Source: Pseudoalteromonas amylolytica (lineage in GTDB: Bacteria > Pseudomonadota > Gammaproteobacteria > Enterobacterales > Alteromonadaceae). From it: DNA of 64,000 bases. Below are positions 17,924-25,609 of the stretch, in pieces. The translations under genes and the position numbers were made by a program. How positions within the stretch are numbered: the first letter of the stretch is position 1; the number at the start of each line of letters is the position of its first letter. Under the pieces are notes generated by a model. That model searched no databases, was not told the DNA's origin, and saw only the letters and a program-made list of their open reading frames with translations. Where the stretch lies: contig NZ_MKJU01000030.1 in the NCBI RefSeq assembly GCF_001854605.1, positions 249,840 through 313,839 of the forward strand, read 5' to 3'.

Positions 17924-19114
17924 TTAGTAAACCTTACAGATTAACCCTTTTAGATAAAATCCTTCTGGATAGTTGCCTGAAATCGGGTGATCTGCCGCTT
18001 GATTTAGACGTTCCATAATCAGTAGTTCTTTGCCTGCATCGAGGGCCGCATCTGCTACCACCTTTTGAAACAGGTTTTGTTCCATAAGGCCAGAGCATGA
18101 GAAGGTTAATAACGTTCCGCCGGGCTTGAGGATTTGCATCGCTATCATGTTTATGTCTTTATAGCCACGGCATGCACCAGTGAGCTGAGCTTTACTCTCG
18201 GCGAATTTTGGTGGGTCCATGACAATTGTGTCGAACTGACGACCTTCGTCGCGATACTGCCTAAGCAGCTTAAAGACATCTTGCTTAACAAATTCTGCTT
18301 TTGAGAGGTCTAGATTATTGTGTTCGACATTGCGCTTAGCGGTATCCAGCGCAGGTTGAGAGACATCGACATTAATAACCTTGTCACAACCTCCGCGTAG
18401 CGCGTACAAGCCAAATGTGCCAGTGTAACAGAAACAGTTCAGGACCGTTTTGCCTTTAACAAAGCGCTCTAATGCCGCGCGACTGTCTCTTTGATCAAGA
18501 TAGAACCCTGTTTTATGGCCATTGATGATATCAACCTCAATTTTCAAGCCATTCTCTTCAATGAGTACAGGTTCTGCAGGCGCATCACCCCATAGTGCGC
18601 CCGTGGTTTTTTCCAGGCCTTCTTTTTTACGCACATCGACATCTGAACGTTCATAAATGTAGCAATCAGGAAATAGCTCTCTCAGTGCCATAAGTAAGTC
18701 ACCTTTATGACGTTCAGCACCTGCACTGAGCAATTGACACACTATATAGTTGTCGAATTTATCAATGGTAATTCCTGGTAAGCCATCAGATTCCGCTGCA
18801 CTTAGTCGAAATCCTGTTAATCCACCCTCTTCAATGGTCTGTTGGCGAGCATCCAGCGCACGACGTAGCCTTTTGACAAAAAACTCGGTGTCAATCTGCT
18901 CGTTCTGATCAAAACTCCACACGCGGGCACGAATTTGTGAATCTGGACTATAAGCCGCAGTTGCAAGATATTGCCCATCATGGGTATAAATGGTGACCGT
19001 ATCACCTAAGGCTGGTTTGCCCTTTATTTTCTTGATTGCTTTAGAGAAAATCCACGGGTGCTTACGTTTTAGCGACTTTTCTCGACCGGGCTGTAAATAC
19101 AGGGCACAAGACAT
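17924..19114 (-). CDS. rlmI: 23S rRNA (cytosine-1962-C5)-methyltransferase RlmI
   Basis: A 396-residue SAM-dependent methyltransferase, exactly the length of E. coli RlmI, which methylates C1962 of 23S rRNA. An N-terminal PUA domain (about 1-80) begins LYLQPGREKSLKRKHPWIFS. The RlmI/RlmK domain carries FYLDQRDSR near residue 205, CFCYTGTFG near 228 for SAM binding, MDPPKFAES near 305, and the FSCSG cysteine near 350. It is transcribed alone, divergent from the HD-domain gene. Confidence 0.95.
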   Translation of the reverse strand: MSCALYLQPGREKSLKRKHPWIFSKAIKKIKGKPALGDTVTIYTHDGQYLATAAYSPDSQIRARVWSFDQNEQIDTEFFVKRLRRALDARQQTIEEGGLTGFRLSAAESDGLPGITIDKFDNYIVCQLLSAGAERHKGDLLMALRELFPDCYIYERSDVDVRKKEGLEKTTGALWGDAPAEPVLIEENGLKIEVDIINGHKTGFYLDQRDSRAALERFVKGKTVLNCFCYTGTFGLYALRGGCDKVINVDVSQPALDTAKRNVEHNNLDLSKAEFVKQDVFKLLRQYRDEGRQFDTIVMDPPKFAESKAQLTGACRGYKDINMIAMQILKPGGTLLTFSCSGLMEQNLFQKVVADAALDAGKELLIMERLNQAADHPISGNYPEGFYLKGLICKVY

Positions 19115-19303
19115 AAAAATTCCTTACTCAATAGAATGCTTGCCATTTTAGTGAAGGGCATGCCAACATACAATCTTAACCTATTAATATTGGCCAGCTA
19201 GGGCCTTGAGCTGTTAAATTGTGGGTTATGAATTGTGGCTATGTACGTCATCAATTGAACTGAGAATCCGCTAATAAATTTATAAAAGTCATAAGAGAAT
19301 GTA

Positions 19304-19930
19304 ATGCATAACATTGAACAGGCATGTAAAAGCTTTATGTTAAACAGCGTCTTTGCTGATACGGCCCATGATTTAACGCATGTTGAAAGAGTGGTTAAAA
19401 CTGCCAAGCAGCTCGCTGAGCAAGAGCAGGCAGATTTGGCTGTAGTGTTACCGGCTGCATGGCTACATGACTGTGTTGCCGTAGCTAAAAATCATCCTGA
19501 TAGAGCGAAAGCCTCAAAAATGGCGGCAGACAAAGCTGTGACGTTTCTTCAGTCAGTTGGTTATGATGAGTCTAAACTCAATGCGATTCATCACGCAATC
19601 GTAGCTCATAGCTTTAGCGCCAATGTCACGCCTGAAACCTTAGAGGCTAAAATTGTTCAAGATGCGGATAGAATGGATGCGTTAGGCGCAATCGGTGTGA
19701 GCCGTTGTATGAAAGTAGGAGGGGCCATTGCTCGCCACTTATATCATCCCGAAGATCCATTTTGTGAGCGCCGTGAAGCGGATGATATGCGTTATACGCT
19801 AGATCACTTTTTTATTAAACTGCTACATATTGCTGAGCAAATGCATACTCCTTCAGCCAAAGAGGAAGCGCGTAAACGAACTGACTTTATGTGTGCATTC
19901 TTAGAGCAGTTAAAACAAGAGATTGCCTAA
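19304..19930 (+). CDS. HD-domain phosphohydrolase (YedJ-like)
   Basis: A 208-residue cytoplasmic HD-superfamily protein. The metal ligands are visible: histidine in DLTHVERV (residue 26), the HD pair in WLHDC (55-56), and aspartate in QDADRMDALGAIG near 121. Members of this group hydrolyse phosphate esters, often of nucleotides, but the substrate is not predictable. It converges with the channel gene on the minus strand, 15 bases away. Confidence 0.88.
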   Translation: MHNIEQACKSFMLNSVFADTAHDLTHVERVVKTAKQLAEQEQADLAVVLPAAWLHDCVAVAKNHPDRAKASKMAADKAVTFLQSVGYDESKLNAIHHAIVAHSFSANVTPETLEAKIVQDADRMDALGAIGVSRCMKVGGAIARHLYHPEDPFCERREADDMRYTLDHFFIKLLHIAEQMHTPSAKEEARKRTDFMCAFLEQLKQEIA

Positions 19931-19945
19931 TTCGTTATATGTATG

Positions 19946-20926
19946 TCATCGAGTCATGCGCTTTACAAACACAACCACGAATAGGGCTAACGAGAAGCTG
20001 CCGGTAAAGGCCTCAACGGCGGCAATAAATCGCGAGAACCCAACGGGTGTGATATCTCCATACCCTAATGTCGTAAATGTCACAACGCTGAAATAGAAGC
20101 TGTTCAGCAGAGCGCCGATATTGTCAGAGAAGCTGTTGGCAAAGTCTAACTGTAGGCGTTGCTCGTCGTAGGTTACGCCGAATATAAAGTACATTAATGC
20201 ACAAAATACGATCATCGTTAAACTGAAACGGATGACGTTTTCTGGTTTTTCTCCATAGCCGCAGAGTAAATTGATAAAACTAGAAACAATGCGCCTTTGT
20301 GAAAACTTAGGGTATTGCTGGTGGCGCATCCGTAGTTCTTGATAGGTGAATTTGCCAGCCATTTCAAATAAACCTTGTTGCTCAGCGCCTTTTCTGAGTG
20401 AACGATATATTTCCTCAGACTGTAAAAATAAGTCATTAGCGTCATCAATACGTTTTTCTTTTAAAGCGTTAAAGGCTTGTTGCTCTTGTAATAGCTTGTC
20501 ACCTAAATATAGGTTGTCGATACGGGTATTATTGAGTTTAATTCCCAGCAGGTTTGTGCCCTCAAGATGGCAGCAATGTAGATTAGCCTCTCTTAAATCT
20601 GCTTTCATTAAAGAAGCATGGCAAAATGTATTATTAAACAGATGAGCACCTTGTAAATTTGCGCGATAAAAGTTGCTGTACGACAAATCATAGCCATTGT
20701 GATCACCAAACTTCACTAAATTAAGCCCTTCGAGGTTTGCGCGCTTTAACTCTAAGCCATGCAGTAGACCGCCACGTTTGGCGTAGCGCTCTAGTTTTTG
20801 AGTAAGCTCTAAGCCACTTTTGTCAAATTTAGCATCGTGCCAAAAACAAAGTCCTGAACCCATATCAATCTCTTGGCATTTATGACCGTCGGGTGATTTA
20901 TATTGACAACATGGTTTATCACTCAT
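19946..20926 (-). CDS. Pentapeptide-repeat protein fused to a two-helix potassium channel
   Basis: A 326-residue fusion. Residues 1-30 form a cysteine/histidine cluster (C6, C7, C17, C27, H30) that looks like a small metal-binding motif. Residues about 55-135 are pentapeptide repeats (ANLEG, ANLQG, ADLRE, ANLHC). A helical linker follows to about 215. The C-terminal part is an Ion_trans_2 pore with a first membrane helix near 232-250 and the selectivity filter TLGYGD at 286-291, then a second helix near 300-320. The filter sequence predicts potassium selectivity. The N-terminal part is presumably a cytoplasmic sensing or assembly domain. Confidence 0.87.
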   Translation of the reverse strand: MSDKPCCQYKSPDGHKCQEIDMGSGLCFWHDAKFDKSGLELTQKLERYAKRGGLLHGLELKRANLEGLNLVKFGDHNGYDLSYSNFYRANLQGAHLFNNTFCHASLMKADLREANLHCCHLEGTNLLGIKLNNTRIDNLYLGDKLLQEQQAFNALKEKRIDDANDLFLQSEEIYRSLRKGAEQQGLFEMAGKFTYQELRMRHQQYPKFSQRRIVSSFINLLCGYGEKPENVIRFSLTMIVFCALMYFIFGVTYDEQRLQLDFANSFSDNIGALLNSFYFSVVTFTTLGYGDITPVGFSRFIAAVEAFTGSFSLALFVVVFVKRMTR

Positions 20927-21017
20927 AGATATCTGATCTCTTTAGCCATTTATTTTTATAGATTAGCAGCTAATTGGCGCGGTAGAATGACTGCAAGAAA
21001 ACTTTTTTTAATTGAAG

Positions 21018-21689
21018 ATGTTTGAATATCAGCTAAAACTCAGCAAAAGACGTAAGACAGTTGCATTAAAGGTTACAGATACAGGCGTTCATGTGTATGC
21101 GCCATATGGTGCATGTATAATGGAAGTTGAGCGGTGGTTAAGCACTAAAAAGTCTTGGGTAGAAGCTCAACAAACAAGACTCGCGATTGGTGTACAAATA
21201 CAAATACCTTGGCAGAGCAATAAGGTAATGATCTTTGGTGAAGCGTTTGAGTTTTTATTTGGCACTTGTAATTATATTGATCATCAAAAAAAGCAGGTTG
21301 TTATCAAAACCTCCACACGCTCTTCAGTCAAATCAATCAGAGCTCAGCTCATAAAGTTGCTGGCAGTTGAGCTTGAACAGTACGTAGATAGCAAGTTACA
21401 TCACTTCAGTACACAAATGAATGCGCCTGTAGCAATTGTAAAATTCAGAGAGTATAAAAGCCGTTGGGGAAGTTGTTCGAGTCAGTACGCACTTACATTC
21501 AACGTGTTGCTCGCTGGTGCGCCAAAGAGAATGATTGATTATGTGATGGTGCATGAGTTAGCGCACTGTCATGTTTTATCGCATAACAAGGCGTTTTGGC
21601 AGCTTGTCGGTAAATATGACCGAGATTATAAACAAGCGGTAAAATGGTTTAGAGAAAATGCTAAGCAGTTATTTATAGCTAAAGAATAA
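21018..21689 (+). CDS. YgjP-like M48-type zinc metallopeptidase (DUF45)
   Basis: About 223 residues of the YgjP/DUF45 family. The zinc site is HELAHCHVLSH near residue 180, preceded by the conserved KSRWGSCS segment near 152. The cellular substrate is unknown. The frame also has a TTG at 21012; ATG 21018 is preferred because it begins the conserved basic strand MFEYQLKLSKRRKT. The gene ends six bases before the tRNA-Tyr array, which lies on the opposite strand. Confidence 0.88.
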   Translation: MFEYQLKLSKRRKTVALKVTDTGVHVYAPYGACIMEVERWLSTKKSWVEAQQTRLAIGVQIQIPWQSNKVMIFGEAFEFLFGTCNYIDHQKKQVVIKTSTRSSVKSIRAQLIKLLAVELEQYVDSKLHHFSTQMNAPVAIVKFREYKSRWGSCSSQYALTFNVLLAGAPKRMIDYVMVHELAHCHVLSHNKAFWQLVGKYDRDYKQAVKWFRENAKQLFIAKE

Positions 21690-21695
21690 AAGAGA

Positions 21696-21780
21696 TGGTG
21701 GAGGGGGCTGGATTCGAACCAGCGAAGGCAGTGCCGTCAGATTTACAGTCTGATCCCTTTGGCCGCTCGGGAACCCCTCC
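21696..21780 (-). tRNA. tRNA-Tyr (GTA), copy 3 of 3
   Basis: The minus strand folds as a class II tRNA: 5-prime acceptor GGAGGGG, 3-prime CCCCTCC plus A and encoded CCA, anticodon loop CTGTAAA with GTA anticodon in a TCAGA/TCTGA stem, a long variable arm, and the T-arm GGTTCGAATCC. It is 85 bases long and identical to the other two copies. It is last in the array in the direction of transcription. Confidence 0.98.
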
Positions 21781-21798
21781 TCAGTGGAGTATACAATT

Positions 21799-21883
21799 TG
21801 GTGGAGGGGGCTGGATTCGAACCAGCGAAGGCAGTGCCGTCAGATTTACAGTCTGATCCCTTTGGCCGCTCGGGAACCCCTCC
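21799..21883 (-). tRNA. tRNA-Tyr (GTA), copy 2 of 3
   Basis: Identical in sequence to the flanking copies, with encoded CCA and GTA anticodon. It is separated by 18 bases from copy 3 and 21 bases from copy 1, so the three are certainly processed from one transcript. Confidence 0.98.
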
Positions 21884-21904
21884 AAATTGTATTTGTGTTG
21901 TTGA

Positions 21905-21989
21905 TGGTGGAGGGGGCTGGATTCGAACCAGCGAAGGCAGTGCCGTCAGATTTACAGTCTGATCCCTTTGGCCGCTCGGGAACCCCTCC
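21905..21989 (-). tRNA. tRNA-Tyr (GTA), copy 1 of 3
   Basis: The promoter-proximal copy, identical to the other two. The transcript starts upstream at about 21998, where a promoter with a GC-rich discriminator is visible. Confidence 0.98.
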
Positions 21990-22004
21990 TAAACAACGGC
22001 GGTG

Positions 22005-22032
22005 ATAATATCAAAGTTTTTTATTAAGTAAA
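22005..22032 (-). promoter_or_regulatory. Probable sigma-70 promoter of the tRNA-Tyr array with stringent-type discriminator
   Basis: Read on the minus strand, TTTACT (22032-22027) and TATTAT (22010-22005) are spaced by 16 bases. They are followed at once by CACCGCCG, a GC-rich discriminator typical of stable-RNA promoters under stringent control. The array begins 15 bases after the -10 element. Confidence 0.65.
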
Positions 22033-22101
22033 GAAAACTGCTAAAGAAATTTTAAAAAATGCCGATAAAAGTCTAGTTCAGTAGTTAATTGGCGAAACTC
22101 T

Positions 22102-22623
22102 ATGCAATTTGATGTGGTATTAACCAGAGAAGACCAACTCGGTAACGCACTTTCGGTGAGTGTGACCGAGCATCGTCGTGCTGATTTTTCCATGTTACTG
22201 GCGATGCTTTCTCAAGACGCCTTAGAATTTAGTCAATTTCATTTGCCAGAGTCAGAACTGAACGAAGCTGATCTGAGTGAGTTAGCACTTAAGAAAGAGC
22301 TACAAATTGGCCCTCAGCAAGCACTGGCACCAGAAACATACGATATGTCGATAGGTCAAAACAATGCGTCGCGATTAGCACAAAGCAGTTTAACAACTTT
22401 AAAACTGCAACAGTGCCTGTCGCCAGAGCCGTTGGCAATACGCAATGACAAAACTCATATTCCACTGGAGGTAGTGGATAATTGTGAAATAGCGGTAAGG
22501 AAACGTTTGGAGTCGATTAAAAGTGGCGCTTCAATAGAAGAAAAACCCGCTATGAATGCAGCGGGCTTTTACGATCAGCTTGCCAGCGGACAGATGCAAA
22601 GTGCGTTGCAGCTCACCGCTTAA
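22102..22623 (+). CDS. Hypothetical protein, possibly VC2046/SO_2500 family
   Basis: A 173-residue acidic, soluble protein with no signal peptide or membrane segment. Its opening (TREDQLGNALSVSV), the hydrophobic helix ADFSMLLAMLSQDA near 28-41, and the overall length remind me of the uncharacterised VC2046/SO_2500 family of gammaproteobacteria, but I cannot confirm this. No function can be assigned. It converges with the SEC-C gene, 10 bases apart. Confidence 0.7.
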   Translation: MQFDVVLTREDQLGNALSVSVTEHRRADFSMLLAMLSQDALEFSQFHLPESELNEADLSELALKKELQIGPQQALAPETYDMSIGQNNASRLAQSSLTTLKLQQCLSPEPLAIRNDKTHIPLEVVDNCEIAVRKRLESIKSGASIEEKPAMNAAGFYDQLASGQMQSALQLTA

Positions 22624-22633
22624 GTAATGTCTA

Positions 22634-23095
22634 TCAGGTGCTATGACACTTTTTAAACTTTTTACCACTGCCACAAGGGCACATGTCATTCCTACCTAGT
22701 TTAATTTCAGGTGTTGGATAAATATGGCCGTCTAAATACTTCCATAGACCGTCTTCTAAAATAAAATTTGATAACTCATGAAGCGCACAGACTTTGTTGT
22801 CAGCAATATATGTTGCTTGAAATTCAACAAAACTGCCATCATTTGTATCGCCAACCGATAATATGTCCAATTTTATAAAGTTAACGGCATTGGCAAATGC
22901 CAAAATATCTTCAACACTATGATGCTTTTTTTCTTCTTGAGCGTAAGTCGCCCTAATATATTGAGCATTTTTTACTACATATGCACTATAGCGCGAACGC
23001 ATAAGCTGTTCTGCTGTTTTAGGAGTTTGTGCTCCTGAAATAAAAGGTTCGCAACATTGTTGAAAAGGCGCTTCACTTGGACAATAACACATCAC
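22634..23095 (-). CDS. YchJ-family protein with two SEC-C motifs
   Basis: A 153-residue YchJ/UPF0225-type protein. An N-terminal zinc-binding CYCPSEAPFQQCC cluster (residues 3-15) and a C-terminal SEC-C motif MCPCGSGKKFKKCH (138-151) flank an NTF2-like core that starts AEQLMRSRYSAYV near 28. SEC-C motifs bind zinc and often mediate contacts with the SecB or translation machinery; the role of YchJ is not established. It lies 9 bases downstream of the sulA-like gene on the same strand and may be read through from its SOS promoter. Confidence 0.92.
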   Translation of the reverse strand: MMCYCPSEAPFQQCCEPFISGAQTPKTAEQLMRSRYSAYVVKNAQYIRATYAQEEKKHHSVEDILAFANAVNFIKLDILSVGDTNDGSFVEFQATYIADNKVCALHELSNFILEDGLWKYLDGHIYPTPEIKLGRNDMCPCGSGKKFKKCHST

Positions 23096-23104
23096 TGATA
23101 CACA

Positions 23105-23548
23105 TTAAGACATAAATGCAGGCATTGTACACTTTTCTGGTTGCTTAGTATGAGAAAAACAGAAAATTTCAGTGTTCGTGTTGGGTAAATTCATCCTACT
23201 TAGTTCATTGGCACTGAGAACGTCCGTCCAAGTGATCACGGCTGCAAAATTACCATTGTTTAGCGCAGAAGATAAAACGTAGCTTAAATCAACAATATGC
23301 TTTCTTCTAATCACTAATAATTTATTGGTATCAATAGAGCAGCTATCTATCATTGCTTTATTTGGTACATTATCGGGCGCGATTAACAATGTCCACCCTT
23401 GTTTTTGATTACATTGATGAACAATTTTGAGCAATGCTAAACTTGCACAAATATCATCTTCTGTTGTCACATGATGGACATTACTTACCGGTGACTTTGG
23501 TAAACCTGAAGTAATTTCTAAAACTGAACTTGTTTGCAACATAATCAA
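23105..23548 (-). CDS. sulA: Probable SOS cell-division inhibitor SulA
   Basis: A 147-residue protein resembling SulA, the SOS-induced inhibitor of FtsZ polymerisation. The resemblance to E. coli SulA (169 residues) covers GWTLLIAP near 50, the segment KLLVIRRKHIVD near 78, and ALNNGNFAAVITW near 95-107. The first two hydrophobic methionines (ATG 23548 and 23542) are both possible starts. Immediately upstream are LexA-type boxes, which strongly supports the SOS assignment. It is solitary, not next to lexA. The YchJ-like gene follows on the same strand. Confidence 0.78.
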   Translation of the reverse strand: MIMLQTSSVLEITSGLPKSPVSNVHHVTTEDDICASLALLKIVHQCNQKQGWTLLIAPDNVPNKAMIDSCSIDTNKLLVIRRKHIVDLSYVLSSALNNGNFAAVITWTDVLSANELSRMNLPNTNTEIFCFSHTKQPEKCTMPAFMS

Positions 23549-23552
23549 CTCA

Positions 23553-23568
23553 CTGGTGTTATATACAG
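23553..23568 (-). promoter_or_regulatory. LexA box (CTG-N10-CAG) before the sulA-like gene
   Basis: CTGGTGTTATATACAG, read on the plus strand, is a perfect CTG-N10-CAG LexA core ending 20 bases from the start codon. The 20-mer from 23551 agrees with the E. coli consensus at 16 of 20 positions. LexA bound here would block transcription initiation or clearance until DNA damage. Confidence 0.8.
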
Positions 23569-23582
23569 TATTTGTATACAGT
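23563..23582 (-). promoter_or_regulatory. Second, overlapping LexA-like box
   Basis: The 20-mer ending in TATACAGTA matches the LexA consensus at 17 of 20 positions, but one half-site reads CAG instead of CTG. It overlaps the first box by a few bases. On the minus strand the repeat CTGTATA occurs three times between 23563 and 23596, suggesting a cluster of LexA half-sites. Confidence 0.5.
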
Positions 23583-23708
23583 AGTTTATACAGTTATTAG
23601 ATGCAAGCGAAAATTGTCACTTTTTTATACAAATATACAGTTATGGTCGAGGAAAAGCGCATGAATGCTTGTCATGTCTATGAAATTTATTATAAAAAGG
23701 TGGCTAGA

Positions 23709-24158
23709 TTACGACTGGATAAAGGTTAACTGATGTATTTGTTCGTACAGTGTTGCGGCATAACAGTGCGCATCTTTGATGCGCTTGGTCGTTAAGTGCG
23801 GTTTTAGTTGTTCTATCATAGCGCTGGCGGCTTCCATACCCTGACTTTGTGCGAGCACCAACCAAGCCATCGCATGGAAGGGGCTTTGTGGCACTCCTTG
23901 TCCTTTAACAAAGAGTAAGCCAAGATAAAACTGCGCTTTATAATTGCCAGACATAGCAGACATACGGAACCACTTCGCAGCAAGCGGAAATGCTTGCTCT
24001 TTGAGATAATACAAGCCTTTTTTAAAAGCGATTTGAGGATCATTGTCCTGGGGTAACTGGGCGTCACTGCTAATCGGAGAAGTTACAAAGTCCAATACAT
24101 TAAGCAGCTGTTGCTCTAAATCTTGGCTTGCTGAATTTTCGAATTGATCTCGTTCCAT
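23709..24158 (-). CDS. Sel1-like repeat protein
   Basis: A 149-residue soluble protein with one to two Sel1/TPR-type helical repeats near residues 42-110 (AAKWFRMSAMSGNYKAQFYL, then LFVKGQGVPQSPFHAMAWL). Such repeats form protein-binding solenoids. No signal peptide is visible. The partner is unknown. It has its own promoter region, shared divergently with the purine permease gene. Confidence 0.82.
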   Translation of the reverse strand: MERDQFENSASQDLEQQLLNVLDFVTSPISSDAQLPQDNDPQIAFKKGLYYLKEQAFPLAAKWFRMSAMSGNYKAQFYLGLLFVKGQGVPQSPFHAMAWLVLAQSQGMEAASAMIEQLKPHLTTKRIKDAHCYAATLYEQIHQLTFIQS

Positions 24159-24277
24159 AGTATAACCGCAATAATAAGCCCATTAGCAAGTGTAGCTGAA
24201 TTCTAACTAATTTGTCCGAATAAACCAGTAGTTTATGTTAAAATCCAAACACTTGTTTCCAATTTAAAACCTTAACT

Positions 24278-25567
24278 ATGTTAGAACGGTTATTCAATAT
24301 ACGCCAGCAAGGCTCTAGTGTGAAAACAGAGATAGTTGCTGGGTTAACCACATTTGTAACTATGGTCTATATCATCTTTGTAAACCCACCGATGTTAGCC
24401 GAAGCGGGGATAGACCTTGGCGCAGCATTTGTCGCAACCTGTGTCGCGGCAGCCATTGGCTGTTTTATTATGGGCTTTTGGGCCAACTACCCACTGGCAC
24501 TGGCACCGGGAATGGGGCTGAACGCATTTTTCACCTATGGTGTGGTGCTTGGCATGGGGCACAGTTGGCAATCTGCATTGGGAGCGGTCTTTTTATCTGG
24601 GTGTCTATTCTTATTGCTCAGTATTTTTAAAATACGAGAGTGGGTGATTCAGGCTATTCCTTTGGTCTTAAAACAGGCTATTGCAACAGGAATTGGCGCA
24701 TTCTTAGCACTAATTGCATTGAAAAATGCTGGTATTATTATCGCCAGTCCGGCCACTTTGGTGCAGCTTGGAGACATTACTCAGGCGGGCCCATTGCTGG
24801 CAATATTGAGCTTTTTTATTATCGCTGCTCTGATGTTCAGAGAGGTGAAAAGTGGAGTGTTGATCAGCATATTCGTTGTCACTGCAATAGCATTAAGCAT
24901 GGGGTTGGTGTCATATCAAGGGGTGATGTCTGCCCCACCGAGTGTTGTACCAACTATGATGCAACTGGATGTTGCCAGCGCATTGGAGTTATCTATGCTC
25001 AGTGTGGTGTTTGCGTTTTTGTTCGTTGACTTGTTTGATACGTCAGGCACATTGGTTGCAGTGACACACAAGGCGGGTCTGGCAGACAAACAGGGTCGTA
25101 TGCCAAGAATGGGCCGCGCGCTATCTGCAGACAGCACTGCGACGATTGCAGGCTCAATGCTTGGAACCTCGACGACGACATCTTACATAGAGTCAGTCTC
25201 TGGTGTTTCAGTGGGAGGAAAAACAGGGTTAACAGCTGTCACGGTTGGGGTGTGCTTTCTCCTGATGATGTTTTTTGCACCGTTGGCAAAAATGGTGCCG
25301 GCCTATGCGACGGCGGGAGCAATTTTATATGTTGCTGTGTTGATGTTGCAAAATCTTAAGTCGGTGAATTGGGATGATATGAGTGACGCCATTCCGGTCA
25401 GCGTAGTGCTGCTGATGACTCCACTGACTTTTTCTATCGCCCATGGCATTGCACTGGGTTTTATCGCTTACACCGCGGTTAAAGTTGTTTGTCACAAGTC
25501 GCATGAAATCACGTTTAGTGTGTGGCTATTGACGGCATTGTTTATATTTAAATTCGCGATAGAGTAG
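24278..25567 (+). CDS. NCS2-family purine (adenine/hypoxanthine-type) permease
   Basis: A 429-residue inner-membrane proton symporter of the AzgA-like NCS2 branch (PurP/GhxQ in E. coli), with about 12-14 hydrophobic segments. Family motifs seen are AGLTTFVTMVYIIFVNP near 21, ALAPGMGLNAFF near 75, FDLFDTSGTLVAV-like FVDLFDTSGT near 250, and GTSTTTSYIES near 292. It would import adenine, hypoxanthine or guanine; which one cannot be told. No PurR box or purine riboswitch is visible upstream. A perfect hairpin follows. Confidence 0.93.
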   Translation: MLERLFNIRQQGSSVKTEIVAGLTTFVTMVYIIFVNPPMLAEAGIDLGAAFVATCVAAAIGCFIMGFWANYPLALAPGMGLNAFFTYGVVLGMGHSWQSALGAVFLSGCLFLLLSIFKIREWVIQAIPLVLKQAIATGIGAFLALIALKNAGIIIASPATLVQLGDITQAGPLLAILSFFIIAALMFREVKSGVLISIFVVTAIALSMGLVSYQGVMSAPPSVVPTMMQLDVASALELSMLSVVFAFLFVDLFDTSGTLVAVTHKAGLADKQGRMPRMGRALSADSTATIAGSMLGTSTTTSYIESVSGVSVGGKTGLTAVTVGVCFLLMMFFAPLAKMVPAYATAGAILYVAVLMLQNLKSVNWDDMSDAIPVSVVLLMTPLTFSIAHGIALGFIAYTAVKVVCHKSHEITFSVWLLTALFIFKFAIE

Positions 25568-25580
25568 GTAAGGTATCAAT

Positions 25581-25609
25581 GAAAAAGTGGTATTGATTAC
25601 CACTTTTTC
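25581..25609. terminator. Bidirectional terminator between converging genes
   Basis: GAAAAAGTGGTA and TACCACTTTTTC form a perfect 12-base-pair stem with a 5-base loop, giving a T-run in both directions. It follows the permease stop by 13 bases. The last codons and stop of the minus-strand gene (ending 25597) lie within the right arm of the stem. Confidence 0.88.

Noticed and set aside
21759..22005. Open frames across the tRNA-Tyr array
   Set aside because: They are translations of the tRNA repeats and carry the familiar false peptide GAGFEPAKAVPSDLQ.
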